Shown: piece by piece, positions 1 to 5,410 of the stretch
How the letters are laid out: each line of letters begins with the position of its first letter
Numbering within the stretch: the first letter of the stretch is position 1
Assembly (NCBI GenBank): GCA_002724895.1
Contig: PBQB01000106.1
Coordinates: 1 to 7,250, forward strand
Source: Flavobacteriales bacterium
Lineage (GTDB): Bacteria; Bacteroidota; Bacteroidia; Flavobacteriales; BACL11
Length of the DNA stretch: 7,250 bases
Direction: 5' to 3'
Translations under genes and position numbers: made by a program
The notes under the pieces: generated by a model
Told to the model about the DNA's origin: nothing
Databases searched by the model: none
What the model saw: the letters and a program-made list of their open reading frames with translations, nothing else

Positions 1-42
1 CTGAAACCAGTTCTCATAGGTATATTTAATTAATTTCAACAT
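1..42 (-). CDS. 5' end of an unidentified gene, cut by the window edge
   Basis: An ATG at 42-40 opens a frame of 14 codons, reading MLKLIKYTYENWFQ, that stays open to the window edge. It starts 4 bp after the methyltransferase stop, which is the spacing expected of the next gene in the same operon. The visible part is too short to assign a family. By position it probably belongs to the same glycan or surface-polymer gene set. A chance open frame of this length is possible, so the call rests mainly on the tight spacing and the sensible start. Confidence 0.45.
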   Translation of the reverse strand, partial: MLKLIKYTYENWFQ

Positions 43-46
43 ATAT

Positions 47-802
47 TTACTTAACTATTTTATTTTTCCTTCCTACCACTACAGTGGATAAACCAATTTT
101 ATTAAACAAAATTAAATCTATTATTTTGGCAAAAAATACAATTTTGTTATAAAAACCCATTTGGGAAGATGGAATTATTTTATTCTTAGCTATCTTACCA
201 GAAACAAACCATCCAATAATAGCCAAGGCATTAAAATAGAATGATTTTACTATAGTAAATTTATTTTTTTTAAAAATCTTAGTTAATTCTGTTTTTTGAT
301 ATCTTCTAAAATGAAAGAGTTCTTTGTCAAAGTGATTGTATAGTATTTGATATGCTGGAACTAATATTATTAAATTCCCATTCTCTTTTAAAAGTTTTTT
401 ACAATTAATAATTGCTAAATTATCATCTTCAATATGTTCTATAACATTTAATGCAAAAACAGTATCAAATTTATTAATAAATTTTTTATTTACTTCATCA
501 AAATCCTTATCAACTAAATTAATCTTATCTATTCCTAAAAGATTTTCATTATTTTGAAATTTTTGTTCTAAATAAGTACAATAGTTATTTCTAATATCAG
601 ATAAAAAAATACTATATTTATTTTGGATAAAAAAATTAGATATATTTCCTAATCCACTTCCTATTTCTAGAATATGTCCTTTACAAAATGGCTTAATAGT
701 TTGAAACATCCATTTATTAAAATTATTTGCAGATGCAATGACATTTAAGGTTTCTTCACCTGATTTATCTATTTCTTTATAAGAAAAATCATCTTTACTC
801 AT
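47..802 (-). CDS. Class I SAM-dependent methyltransferase
   Basis: This 251-aa protein has the Rossmann-type methyltransferase signature. Motif I is ILEIGSGLGN at residues 44-53, which binds S-adenosylmethionine. An acidic strand end is seen at SDI (68-70), and the post-motif segment VFALNVIEHIEDD lies at 115-127, typical of the Methyltransf_11/23 group. The substrate cannot be read from the sequence. The gene follows a family 2 glycosyltransferase and a sugar epimerase on the same strand, 24 bp downstream of the glycosyltransferase, so a lipid-linked sugar or surface glycan substrate is a reasonable inference. The C-terminal third is rich in hydrophobic residues (around 190-235) and may associate with the membrane. 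There is no signal peptide, so it should act in the cytoplasm. The start gives a full-length domain with a normal N-terminal extension. Confidence 0.85.
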   Translation of the reverse strand: MSKDDFSYKEIDKSGEETLNVIASANNFNKWMFQTIKPFCKGHILEIGSGLGNISNFFIQNKYSIFLSDIRNNYCTYLEQKFQNNENLLGIDKINLVDKDFDEVNKKFINKFDTVFALNVIEHIEDDNLAIINCKKLLKENGNLIILVPAYQILYNHFDKELFHFRRYQKTELTKIFKKNKFTIVKSFYFNALAIIGWFVSGKIAKNKIIPSSQMGFYNKIVFFAKIIDLILFNKIGLSTVVVGRKNKIVK

Positions 803-826
803 AAAACTGTAATTTTTATGATGTTT

Positions 827-1552
827 CTATTTTGATTTAAACAGCCCATACTTTATTATACAGTATATTGCTCTTACACCATCCTTCCAACCTATTTTCT
901 TTCCTTCTTCAAATGTTCTTCCATAATAAGAAATACCAACTTCATAAATTCTTATTTTGGGAATTCTAGATATTTTTGCCGTAATCTCAGGTTCAAATCC
1001 AAACCTATTTTCTTTTAGTTTTATTTCCTGCACCATATTTGTTTTAAATAATTTATAGCAAGTTTCCATATCGGTTAGATTTAAATTTGTAAACATATTT
1101 GAAAGAAATGTTAGAAATTTATTACCAATTGTATGCCAAAAGAATAGAATCCTGTGTGGTTTACTACCCATAAATCTTGAACCATATACTACATCTGCAA
1201 ATCCATCAATTACTGGCTGTAACAACAAGTTATATTCAGTTGGGTCATATTCAAGATCAGCATCCTGAATTATTAATAATTCTCCACTTGCTTTACTAAT
1301 ACCTGTTTTTAAAGCAGCACCCTTTCCTTTATTTTCTTTATGAAAAAAATATTTTATATTCTGTTTAGGATTATCTTCAATATATTTTTTAATCTTATCT
1401 TCAGTTTTATCTGTAGAAGCATCATCTACAATTATGACTTCTTTTTTTATATTATTGGTTAATGTTACACTAAGAATTTTATTTAGAATTAAATGAATAG
1501 TATCTGCTTCATTAAACGCTGGAATAATAATTGATAATTTATTTATCTTCAT
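827..1552 (-). CDS. Family 2 glycosyltransferase, polyprenyl/dolichyl-phosphate sugar transferase type
   Basis: This 241-aa protein is a GT-A fold glycosyltransferase. The N-terminal IIIPAFNEADTI (8-19) and VDDASTDKT (42-50) form the nucleotide-binding part. DADLEYDP (97-104) holds the DxD metal and nucleotide-sugar site, and YGSRFMG (123-129) follows. The segments DMETCYKLFK (161-170) and RFGFEPEITAKI (183-194) are characteristic of the DPM1/GtrB-like branch that moves a sugar from a nucleotide donor to polyprenyl phosphate. It lacks the C-terminal membrane helices of GtrB, matching the single-domain DPM1-like form. The donor sugar is unknown. Its start lies 14 bp inside the end of the upstream epimerase gene, so the two are probably translationally coupled, and the epimerase may supply the donor sugar. 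No signal peptide is seen. Confidence 0.88.
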   Translation of the reverse strand: MKINKLSIIIPAFNEADTIHLILNKILSVTLTNNIKKEVIIVDDASTDKTEDKIKKYIEDNPKQNIKYFFHKENKGKGAALKTGISKASGELLIIQDADLEYDPTEYNLLLQPVIDGFADVVYGSRFMGSKPHRILFFWHTIGNKFLTFLSNMFTNLNLTDMETCYKLFKTNMVQEIKLKENRFGFEPEITAKISRIPKIRIYEVGISYYGRTFEEGKKIGWKDGVRAIYCIIKYGLFKSK

Positions 1553-2396
1553 TTATAATTGTTTTGATATAATCTTGTAGGTTGTATTTAGCTTTCCAGC
1601 CTAATTCTGAGAAAGTTTTTTGATAATTAGCAAGAGTAACTATTCCCTCACCTTTTCTTAAAGGAACATAAATAATATTATTATAATTAAACATTCTTGC
1701 TAATTCATTGATAGAATAATTCACACCTCTTCCTAAATGAAATAACTGACCACTATTATGATTTGCAACTTTAATTAAACCGTCAACAATATCATTTACA
1801 TGAGTAAAGTCTCTTCGTTGCTCACCATCTCCAACAATAGTAAGAGGTTCTTTATTTCTAAATTGTCTTATAAACTTTCTAATTACAGTGGCATAATCTC
1901 CAGTTTTAGGTTCTCTTGGACCATATACATTATAGAATCTGCATATGGATGCATTAATATTATAGCACTCCTTCCAAGTTTTTAAAACCTCTTCTCCTCC
2001 CCATTTTGAGAATGTATATGGAGTTTGGTACTCACCATTATTAATAGAACTAGAACTTGAATATATTAGTTTAGCATTATGCTCTCTTGCTATTTCACAA
2101 ATAATAGCTGTTCCATTAACATTAATATCTATATATGATAATGGGTCATTAAAACTAGGCTGTATTCTTGCAAGACCTGCTAAATGATATATAATATCAA
2201 AGCATTTTTTAAATTTTAATTGTTTAATATTTCGAATATCATCAATAATATATGTTACTAATTTATTTTTATATGAAATTGAACTTGAAGTAGAGGATAG
2301 ATTATCAATAACAGTTACAGAATAGTTAGATTTTACTAATGCGTCTACTAATGTGGACCCTACAAAACCTAGTCCGCCTGTAACTAATATTTCCAT
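1539..2396 (-). CDS. NAD-dependent nucleotide-sugar epimerase/dehydratase (extended SDR)
   Basis: This 285-aa protein carries the NAD-binding motif TGGLGFVG (6-13) at its N-terminus, the acidic residue of IDNLSS at 30-35, and the YxxxK catalytic pair at Y127 and K131 preceded by a serine stretch (113-117). The segments RFYNVYGPREP (153-163) and VGDGEQRRDFTHVNDI (188-203) are typical of GalE/WbpP-like UDP-sugar 4-epimerases and related dehydratases. It should interconvert or modify a nucleotide sugar in the cytoplasm. The exact reaction cannot be decided. It is slightly short for the family (usually 310-340 aa), but the usual C-terminal LGW segment is present, so it looks complete. It is the first gene of the glycan module and overlaps the glycosyltransferase gene by 14 bp. 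A TAnnTTTG promoter-like box sits immediately upstream. Confidence 0.87.
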   Translation of the reverse strand: MEILVTGGLGFVGSTLVDALVKSNYSVTVIDNLSSTSSSISYKNKLVTYIIDDIRNIKQLKFKKCFDIIYHLAGLARIQPSFNDPLSYIDINVNGTAIICEIAREHNAKLIYSSSSSINNGEYQTPYTFSKWGGEEVLKTWKECYNINASICRFYNVYGPREPKTGDYATVIRKFIRQFRNKEPLTIVGDGEQRRDFTHVNDIVDGLIKVANHNSGQLFHLGRGVNYSINELARMFNYNNIIYVPLRKGEGIVTLANYQKTFSELGWKAKYNLQDYIKTIINEDK

Positions 2397-2400
2397 TTGA

Positions 2401-2408
2401 CAAATATA
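2401..2408 (-). promoter_or_regulatory. Possible Bacteroidota -7 promoter box for the epimerase operon
   Basis: On the minus strand this reads TATATTTG, an exact match to the Bacteroidota -7 consensus TAnnTTTG. It ends only 4 nt before the epimerase ATG, so a transcript from it would be leaderless or nearly so. I do not see a convincing -33 TTG at the usual spacing. The sequence is AT-rich and the motif is short, so a chance match is quite possible. Its position, exactly where the secreted-protein array ends and the glycan module begins, supports a separate promoter here. Confidence 0.3.
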
Positions 2409-2437
2409 ATTTATTTCAACTATTAAAATCTTGTCAG

Positions 2438-2555
2438 TTATTTATAATTACCGAATTTGTTAACTGTATAGTTAGGTTCTTCACCACAAGTAGTTAATTG
2501 CCCAAAACCAATCATAGATAGGTAAGCAAAGTAATATAAGTAGTAGTTTTTTCAT
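2438..2555 (-). pseudogene. Frameshifted orphan leader: signal-peptide start with a very short tail
   Basis: An ATG at 2555-2553 begins with the shared leader MKKLLLILLCLP, but the frame then runs into an aberrant tail and stops. The cause is visible: the 4-bp unit ATAG (plus strand) is tandemly doubled at 2514-2521. Removing one copy restores the usual leader ending MIGFGQ and continues for about 19 further residues (QLTTCGEEPNYTVNKFGNYK) to a TAA at 2440-2438, giving a 37-aa product. The ATG directly abuts the stop of the upstream T9SS-tail gene with no gap. I read it as a decayed or emptied member of the leader array. It could instead be a very small secreted peptide gene inactivated by a single slippage event. 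Confidence 0.6.
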
Positions 2556-2573
2556 TTATTCTATAATTAGTTT
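2522..2573 (-). repeat. Leader block, class A copy 1: T9SS-tail end plus signal-peptide start
   Basis: These 52 bp match 5359-5410 with one mismatch (2526 versus 5363). Read on the minus strand, the block contains AACTAATTATAGAATAA followed directly by ATGAAAAAACTACTACTTAT. The first part encodes the last residues and stop (LIIE*) of the upstream T9SS-tail gene, and the second is the start of the frameshifted leader remnant. A 37-bp core (2536-2572) also matches 5773-5809 perfectly. Confidence 0.9.
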
Positions 2574-3092
2574 TTTCTCTACAGTTCCATCATCATAGAT
2601 GTAAAAGAGAGGTTCTTTTTTCTTTCCTTTTGTTTCTCTTCCTAAGAGGTCTGTTACTTTAAGAAGTTCTTTGTTTGTAGTGTGTTCTTCAATTCCAACA
2701 GAAGTAACAACATTAAAAGTAATTACATCATTATCATCAGGTACAATACCAGCCGTACAAGGAGGAGGTCCACCTCCCGAAGACAAAGTTAAATCAAAAG
2801 TGTACGTTCCTACAGCTAGAGGGTTTAATTTGAATGTATCAGTAGTATTACAAATTGCCGTCAGCATACCAAAACAATGTTGTGTTGATGCTACGATATT
2901 ATTTCCTAAAACACTATGTGATTTCATATCTAAAGGACATCCAGAGGAAGTAAATAAAAGTTCAGCATAAACATACACTGTATCAGTATTATTTGGATTT
3001 ACAGGTGAAATAGTCAATGAAGAAATAGAACCAAAAATTTGCCCAAACCCAATAAAGGGTAAGCAAATAAATATAAGTAGTAGTTTTTTCAT
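2556..3092 (-). CDS. Secreted protein with T9SS type A C-terminal sorting tail
   Basis: This 178-aa protein begins with a signal peptide, MKKLLLIFICLPFIGFGQ, cleaved most likely near residue 18. Residues 19-130 form a beta-rich, Ig-like region with cysteines at 52, 73, 81 and 112; I do not recognise a specific family. The C-terminal 38-45 residues (LLKVTDLLGRETKG, then EPLFYIYDDGTVEKKLIIE) match the conserved end of the Bacteroidota T9SS sorting domain (Por secretion tail). The protein should therefore cross the outer membrane through T9SS and be surface-attached or released. It starts 4 bp after the MORN gene stop. Its stop codon directly abuts the ATG of the leader remnant. The leader DNA differs from that of the MORN gene at only three of the first 54 bases, although the mature proteins are unrelated. 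Confidence 0.85.
   Translation of the reverse strand: MKKLLLIFICLPFIGFGQIFGSISSLTISPVNPNNTDTVYVYAELLFTSSGCPLDMKSHSVLGNNIVASTQHCFGMLTAICNTTDTFKLNPLAVGTYTFDLTLSSGGGPPPCTAGIVPDDNDVITFNVVTSVGIEEHTTNKELLKVTDLLGRETKGKKKEPLFYIYDDGTVEKKLIIE
3039..3092 (-). repeat. Repeated leader DNA, T9SS-tail gene copy
   Basis: These 54 bases encode the first 18 residues and match 3430-3483 except at three positions. Upstream, the minus strand reads AATAAACTAAGAGT before the ATG, a variant of the flank at 7114 and of a footprint inside the 127-aa lipoprotein gene (5758-5769). This copy has neither the full LIIE-stop footprint nor the AACAATAGATTAACAAT element. Confidence 0.85.
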
Positions 3093-3096
3093 ACTC

Positions 3097-3483
3097 TTAG
3101 TTTATTAATTTTCCATCTTTATAGGTTCCCTTCTCAATTCTTCCATCTTTATGAATCCATATTCCCCAACCGTTATAATCTCCATTTTCAAAATTTCCAA
3201 CATAAGTTCCTAATAAATTACCCTTTTTATCATAAAGTGTTTCTGACCCCCATCCATTTACTAATCCCATTTCCATTTCTCCTTCAAAAGATTTTATCAA
3301 TTTTCCTTCGTGAACATCTGTTTTTTGGACTATACCATGAGGACTCCCATGTTTCCATGAACCATTTGTATAAGACCCATCTGGCCAAAAATATAGCCCT
3401 ACTCCATTTTCACAATCACCTTTTATACATTGTCCAAATCCAATAAAGGGCAAGCAAATAAATATAAGTAGTAGTTTTTTCAT
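3097..3483 (-). CDS. Secreted MORN-repeat protein
   Basis: This 128-aa protein starts with the shared signal peptide MKKLLLIFICLPFIGFGQ. The mature part is built of MORN-type repeats. Recognisable units are GVGLYFWPDGSYTNGSWKHG (27-46), FEGEMEMGLVNGWGSETLY (67-85) and YVGNFENGDYNGWGIWIHKDG (94-114), followed by a partial unit KGTYKDGKL (118-126). The glycine and aromatic spacing (Y/F-x-G, then G-x-x-N-G-W-G) is the family signature. MORN repeats form extended beta-hairpin sheets that usually bind lipid or protein. Exported copies are common in Bacteroidota and their role is generally unknown. It has no T9SS tail or lipobox, so it is probably periplasmic. It lies 42 bp after the Kazal-like lipoprotein gene and 4 bp before the T9SS-tail gene. 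Confidence 0.85.
   Translation of the reverse strand: MKKLLLIFICLPFIGFGQCIKGDCENGVGLYFWPDGSYTNGSWKHGSPHGIVQKTDVHEGKLIKSFEGEMEMGLVNGWGSETLYDKKGNLLGTYVGNFENGDYNGWGIWIHKDGRIEKGTYKDGKLIN
3430..3483 (-). repeat. Repeated leader DNA, MORN gene copy
   Basis: The first 54 coding bases match the leader of the T9SS-tail gene (3039-3092) at 51 of 54 positions, ending in the same IGFGQ cleavage region. The bases after the cleavage site show no such similarity. The 5' flank of this copy is the AACAATAGATTAACAAT element at 3493-3514, not the one seen at 3092. Confidence 0.85.
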
Positions 3484-3492
3484 AATGGTGTT

Positions 3493-3514
3493 TTATTGTT
3501 AATCTATTGTTTTA
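3493..3514 (-). repeat. Class B 5' element, copy 1
   Basis: The plus-strand core ATTGTTAATCTATTGTTTT occurs four times in the window (here, 3758-3777, 4304-4324 and 7121-7142), each time just before a start codon. Here it lies 9 bp upstream of the MORN gene ATG and fills most of the 42-bp gap. It has no obvious TAnnTTTG box or hairpin. It may be a shared 5' UTR or translation-initiation region copied along with leaders. Confidence 0.8.
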
Positions 3515-3525
3515 AAACATTAAAT

Positions 3526-3759
3526 TTAATAGCTACATTCTTCCCCAACATTTAAATCAGTTAATTTATAATGGAGATTACCAGCTTTTTCAGCTTCACA
3601 AGAATTTACATAAACCAAGTTATTACAAGCACAAACTGGATTAGCTTCTTCGGTACAAATAATGTTTGGATTAGGTGATACATAACAATTACCTAAAATA
3701 TAATCACCATCACTACAACCTAGACTAAAAAATATTAATAAATAAATGATCCTTTTCAT
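3526..3759 (-). CDS. Small lipoprotein with Kazal-like domain
   Basis: This 77-aa protein has a lipoprotein signal, MKRIIYLLIFFSLGC, with the lipid-bearing cysteine at 15. Six further cysteines follow at 25, 35, 43, 45, 54 and 75. The segment PVCACNNLVYVNSCEAEKAG (41-60) closely resembles the Kazal core PVCG-x-(D/N)G-x-TY-x-N-x-C-x-A-x-x-AG. Kazal domains are mostly serine-protease inhibitors, and bacterial lipoprotein versions occur in Bacteroidota. An inhibitory role here is inference from the family. Unlike its neighbours, it does not begin with the MKKLL leader DNA, but its ATG lies within a class B element (3758-3777). It begins 7 bp after the stop of the poly-Asn lipoprotein, pointing to co-transcription. 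Confidence 0.78.
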   Translation of the reverse strand: MKRIIYLLIFFSLGCSDGDYILGNCYVSPNPNIICTEEANPVCACNNLVYVNSCEAEKAGNLHYKLTDLNVGEECSY

Positions 3760-3777
3760 TGTTAATCTATTGTTTTA
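3758..3777 (-). repeat. Class B 5' element, copy 2, joining two genes
   Basis: This copy of the ATTGTTAATCTATTGTTTT core spans the end of one gene and the start of the next. On the minus strand, AAAACAATAG supplies the last codons (Lys-Gln-stop) of the 175-aa lipoprotein, and the end of the element supplies the first two bases of the Kazal gene ATG. In the other three copies the same bases are non-coding. Confidence 0.8.
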
Positions 3778-4294
3778 TTAAGTTAAATCTAATCTTATAA
3801 CTATTATTATCATCTCCAACAAATGTTCCTTCTAAAACTAAATTATTATTTGAAAATGAGATAATATTTAAACTAGTAACAAGATTATTATCTTGACCAA
3901 GATTTGTCAGAGAAAACTCATTAGTATAACCATTATAGTAAAGATTAATAATATTAATTCCTGAATAAAAAGAATAAATAGAGGTATCTTTAATTATAAC
4001 ATTATTGTTTCCAATGTATTCTTGAATAAGCCATTCATTATTATTAAAAAACATCCAACTAACAGTAGATAATCCGCTTTCACCCCACACAGGGTCGTTA
4101 TTATTAGGAATGGCTCTAATAGTATCAAATATTTCATATGATTGTAACTGCCATACTGTTTGTTCTAATACTAGTGTAGAATTATTATTGTTGTTATTAT
4201 TATTGTTGTTATCTGAATTACTATTTTCTTCTTCTTTCTCACATGATGAGAATATAATTGTTACTGCTAATAATGTATAAAGTAGTTTTTTCAT
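3767..4294 (-). CDS. Poly-Asn lipoprotein, possibly lipocalin-like
   Basis: This 175-aa protein has the lipoprotein signal MKKLLYTLLAVTIIFSSC, with the lipid-bearing Cys at 18. A charged and Ser/Asn-rich linker (19-39) follows, including ten consecutive Asn at 29-38. The folded part (about 42-175) begins EQTVWQLQSYE and contains WMFFNNNEWLI and a run of alternating beta strands ending in YKIRFNLIKQ. That pattern suggests the small beta-barrel lipocalin-like lipoproteins of Bacteroidota, an inference from strand pattern and the VWQL opening. It should be anchored to the membrane facing the periplasm or surface. The first 14 coding bases match the shared leader; the leader then follows the LLY-type version, as in the 432-aa lipoprotein. 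The last codons fall within a class B element. Confidence 0.75.
   Translation of the reverse strand: MKKLLYTLLAVTIIFSSCEKEEENSNSDNNNNNNNNNNSTLVLEQTVWQLQSYEIFDTIRAIPNNNDPVWGESGLSTVSWMFFNNNEWLIQEYIGNNNVIIKDTSIYSFYSGINIINLYYNGYTNEFSLTNLGQDNNLVTSLNIISFSNNNLVLEGTFVGDDNNSYKIRFNLIKQ
4181..4210 (-). repeat. Trinucleotide AAY run encoding ten asparagines
   Basis: Ten consecutive AAT/AAC codons encode Asn 29-38 of the 175-aa lipoprotein, in the linker between lipid anchor and folded domain. The mix of AAC and AAT interrupts the repeat, so it is less prone to slippage than a pure run. Length changes in multiples of three would only change tether length. Confidence 0.85.
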
Positions 4295-4324
4295 AATCTT
4301 AGCTTATTGTTAATCTATTGTTTT
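4280..4324 (-). repeat. LLY-type leader start plus class B element, copy 3
   Basis: The block joins the leader start (4280-4294) to a class B element (4304-4324). It matches 7100-7141 almost throughout, apart from a 3-bp indel right after the ATG and a C/T change at 4303. The shared minus-strand segment AACAATAA(G/A)CTAAGA precedes both starts. The match shows that leader and 5' flank travel as one unit. Confidence 0.85.
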
Positions 4325-4354
4325 TAATTGATTGCCAATCATCATCTCCACTAT

Positions 4355-5392
4355 CTATAATTTAATAATTTTCCCTAATTTTGAATCTGAAAAATCATTT
4401 ATATCAAGTCCATATTTTTGCCTGGCAATATCCAATTTCTTTACAGGGTCATCAATTGGTTCAGTAGTAAGTATAAAAGTTCCATAATGAATTCCTACAC
4501 TTCTTTTTGATAAAACATCTAAATGAATTTGAACTGCTTCATCAGGATTAATATGAAAATCCTTCATAAACCACCTTGGTTCATAAGCACCTATAGGTAT
4601 TGCTGCGAAATCAAATGGCCCATAGTCTCTCCCAATTGATTTAAACTGTACATCATTGTATCCAGTATCTCCACCAAACCAAAACTTAAAATCTTCCACT
4701 TCAATTGACCAAGATGCCCAAAGAGTGTCAAAACTTTTAAACGCAGTTCGTTTTGACCAGTGTTGCGAAGGCAAGCAATCTACTTTTATACCACCATAGT
4801 CATATGATTCAAACCAGTCCATTTCAATTACATTTTTAACACCGTTATCATTAAACCACCTTTTTAATCCTAAAGGTACAAACCAAAAAGTTGAATCACC
4901 AATCAACTTCACTGTATTATAATCAAGATGATCATAATGATTATGGCTAATTACTATAAGGTCAATCTTAGGTAATGAATTTATAGAAATAGAAGGTTCA
5001 GTATAGCGCTTTGGACCGAAGAATTGTGAAGGTGAGCATCTATCGGAAAAAATTGGATCTGTAAGAATATTTTTACCATTTATGTGTAGAAAAGCTGTTG
5101 AATGTCCTATCCACAAATAAAAATTTTCTCCCTTTTTAATCAAGTCTTCGATTTCACTTGATGAAATTTCTTCTACCTCAATTTTTTTAGGTTTATCAGG
5201 TCTTTTTTCACGCATCATTTTAATCAAATCATAAAAACTTTTATCTTGTGGCCCATCTGGAAGAAAAGGATTTGTAAAACCATGAGGTGTATGGTGTTCC
5301 TTGCTTTTATCAAAATATTCATTAGAATGATTTTGAGAAAATAAAAAAACAGTAAAGAGTAAACAAAGTAATATAAGTAGTAGTTTTTTCAT
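4355..5392 (-). CDS. Exported NAPE-PLD-type metallo-beta-lactamase-fold hydrolase
   Basis: This 345-aa protein has an N-terminal signal peptide (MKKLLLILLCLLFTVFLFSQ) and a full metallo-hydrolase domain. The metal-binding motif HNHYDH lies at 150-155, with further ligands H211 (SQHW), D242 (GGDTGY) and H302 (IHYGTF). TDPIFSDRCSPSQFFGPKRY (111-130) and the segment IPIGAYEPRWFM (265-276), followed by H280 and NPDEAVQIH (282-290), are hallmarks of the N-acyl-phosphatidylethanolamine phospholipase D (NAPE-PLD)/RomA branch. NAPE-PLD releases N-acylethanolamines from membrane lipids. Whether this bacterial protein has that substrate is unknown. All expected metal ligands are present, so it should be active. 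The signal peptide places it in the periplasm or at the envelope, where lipid substrates would be accessible. The first 20 coding bases and 15 upstream bases are identical to those at two other genes. Confidence 0.88.
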   Translation of the reverse strand: MKKLLLILLCLLFTVFLFSQNHSNEYFDKSKEHHTPHGFTNPFLPDGPQDKSFYDLIKMMREKRPDKPKKIEVEEISSSEIEDLIKKGENFYLWIGHSTAFLHINGKNILTDPIFSDRCSPSQFFGPKRYTEPSISINSLPKIDLIVISHNHYDHLDYNTVKLIGDSTFWFVPLGLKRWFNDNGVKNVIEMDWFESYDYGGIKVDCLPSQHWSKRTAFKSFDTLWASWSIEVEDFKFWFGGDTGYNDVQFKSIGRDYGPFDFAAIPIGAYEPRWFMKDFHINPDEAVQIHLDVLSKRSVGIHYGTFILTTEPIDDPVKKLDIARQKYGLDINDFSDSKLGKIIKL

Positions 5393-5410
5393 TTATTCTA
5401 TAATTAGTTT
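5359..5410 (-). repeat. Leader block, class A copy 2, with a non-coding LIIE-stop footprint
   Basis: These 52 bp match 2522-2573 with one mismatch. On the minus strand, AAACTAATTATAGAATAA directly precedes the hydrolase ATG. At 2556-2573 the same bases encode the end of a T9SS sorting tail (KLIIE*), but here there is no such gene. The segment fills the 16-bp gap after the 127-aa lipoprotein, whose own stop lies at its edge (5409-5411). Confidence 0.9.

Noticed and set aside
1800..1985. Plus-strand open frame of 61 codons inside the epimerase gene
   Set aside because: It lies wholly within a well-supported minus-strand enzyme gene, has no recognisable domain, and its residue pattern reflects the antisense of that gene.
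2671..2970. Plus-strand open frame of 99 codons opposite the T9SS-tail gene
   Set aside because: The minus-strand gene has a signal peptide and sorting tail; the plus frame is a shadow without start context or domain.
3237..3446. Plus-strand open frame opposite the MORN gene
   Set aside because: The MORN repeats are unmistakable on the minus strand; the plus frame shows only His/Leu-rich antisense composition.
4329..4341. Palindrome TGATTGCCAATCA as a possible terminator or operator
   Set aside because: The stem is short with a 1-3 nt loop and no T-run on the minus strand; such matches are expected by chance in AT-rich DNA.
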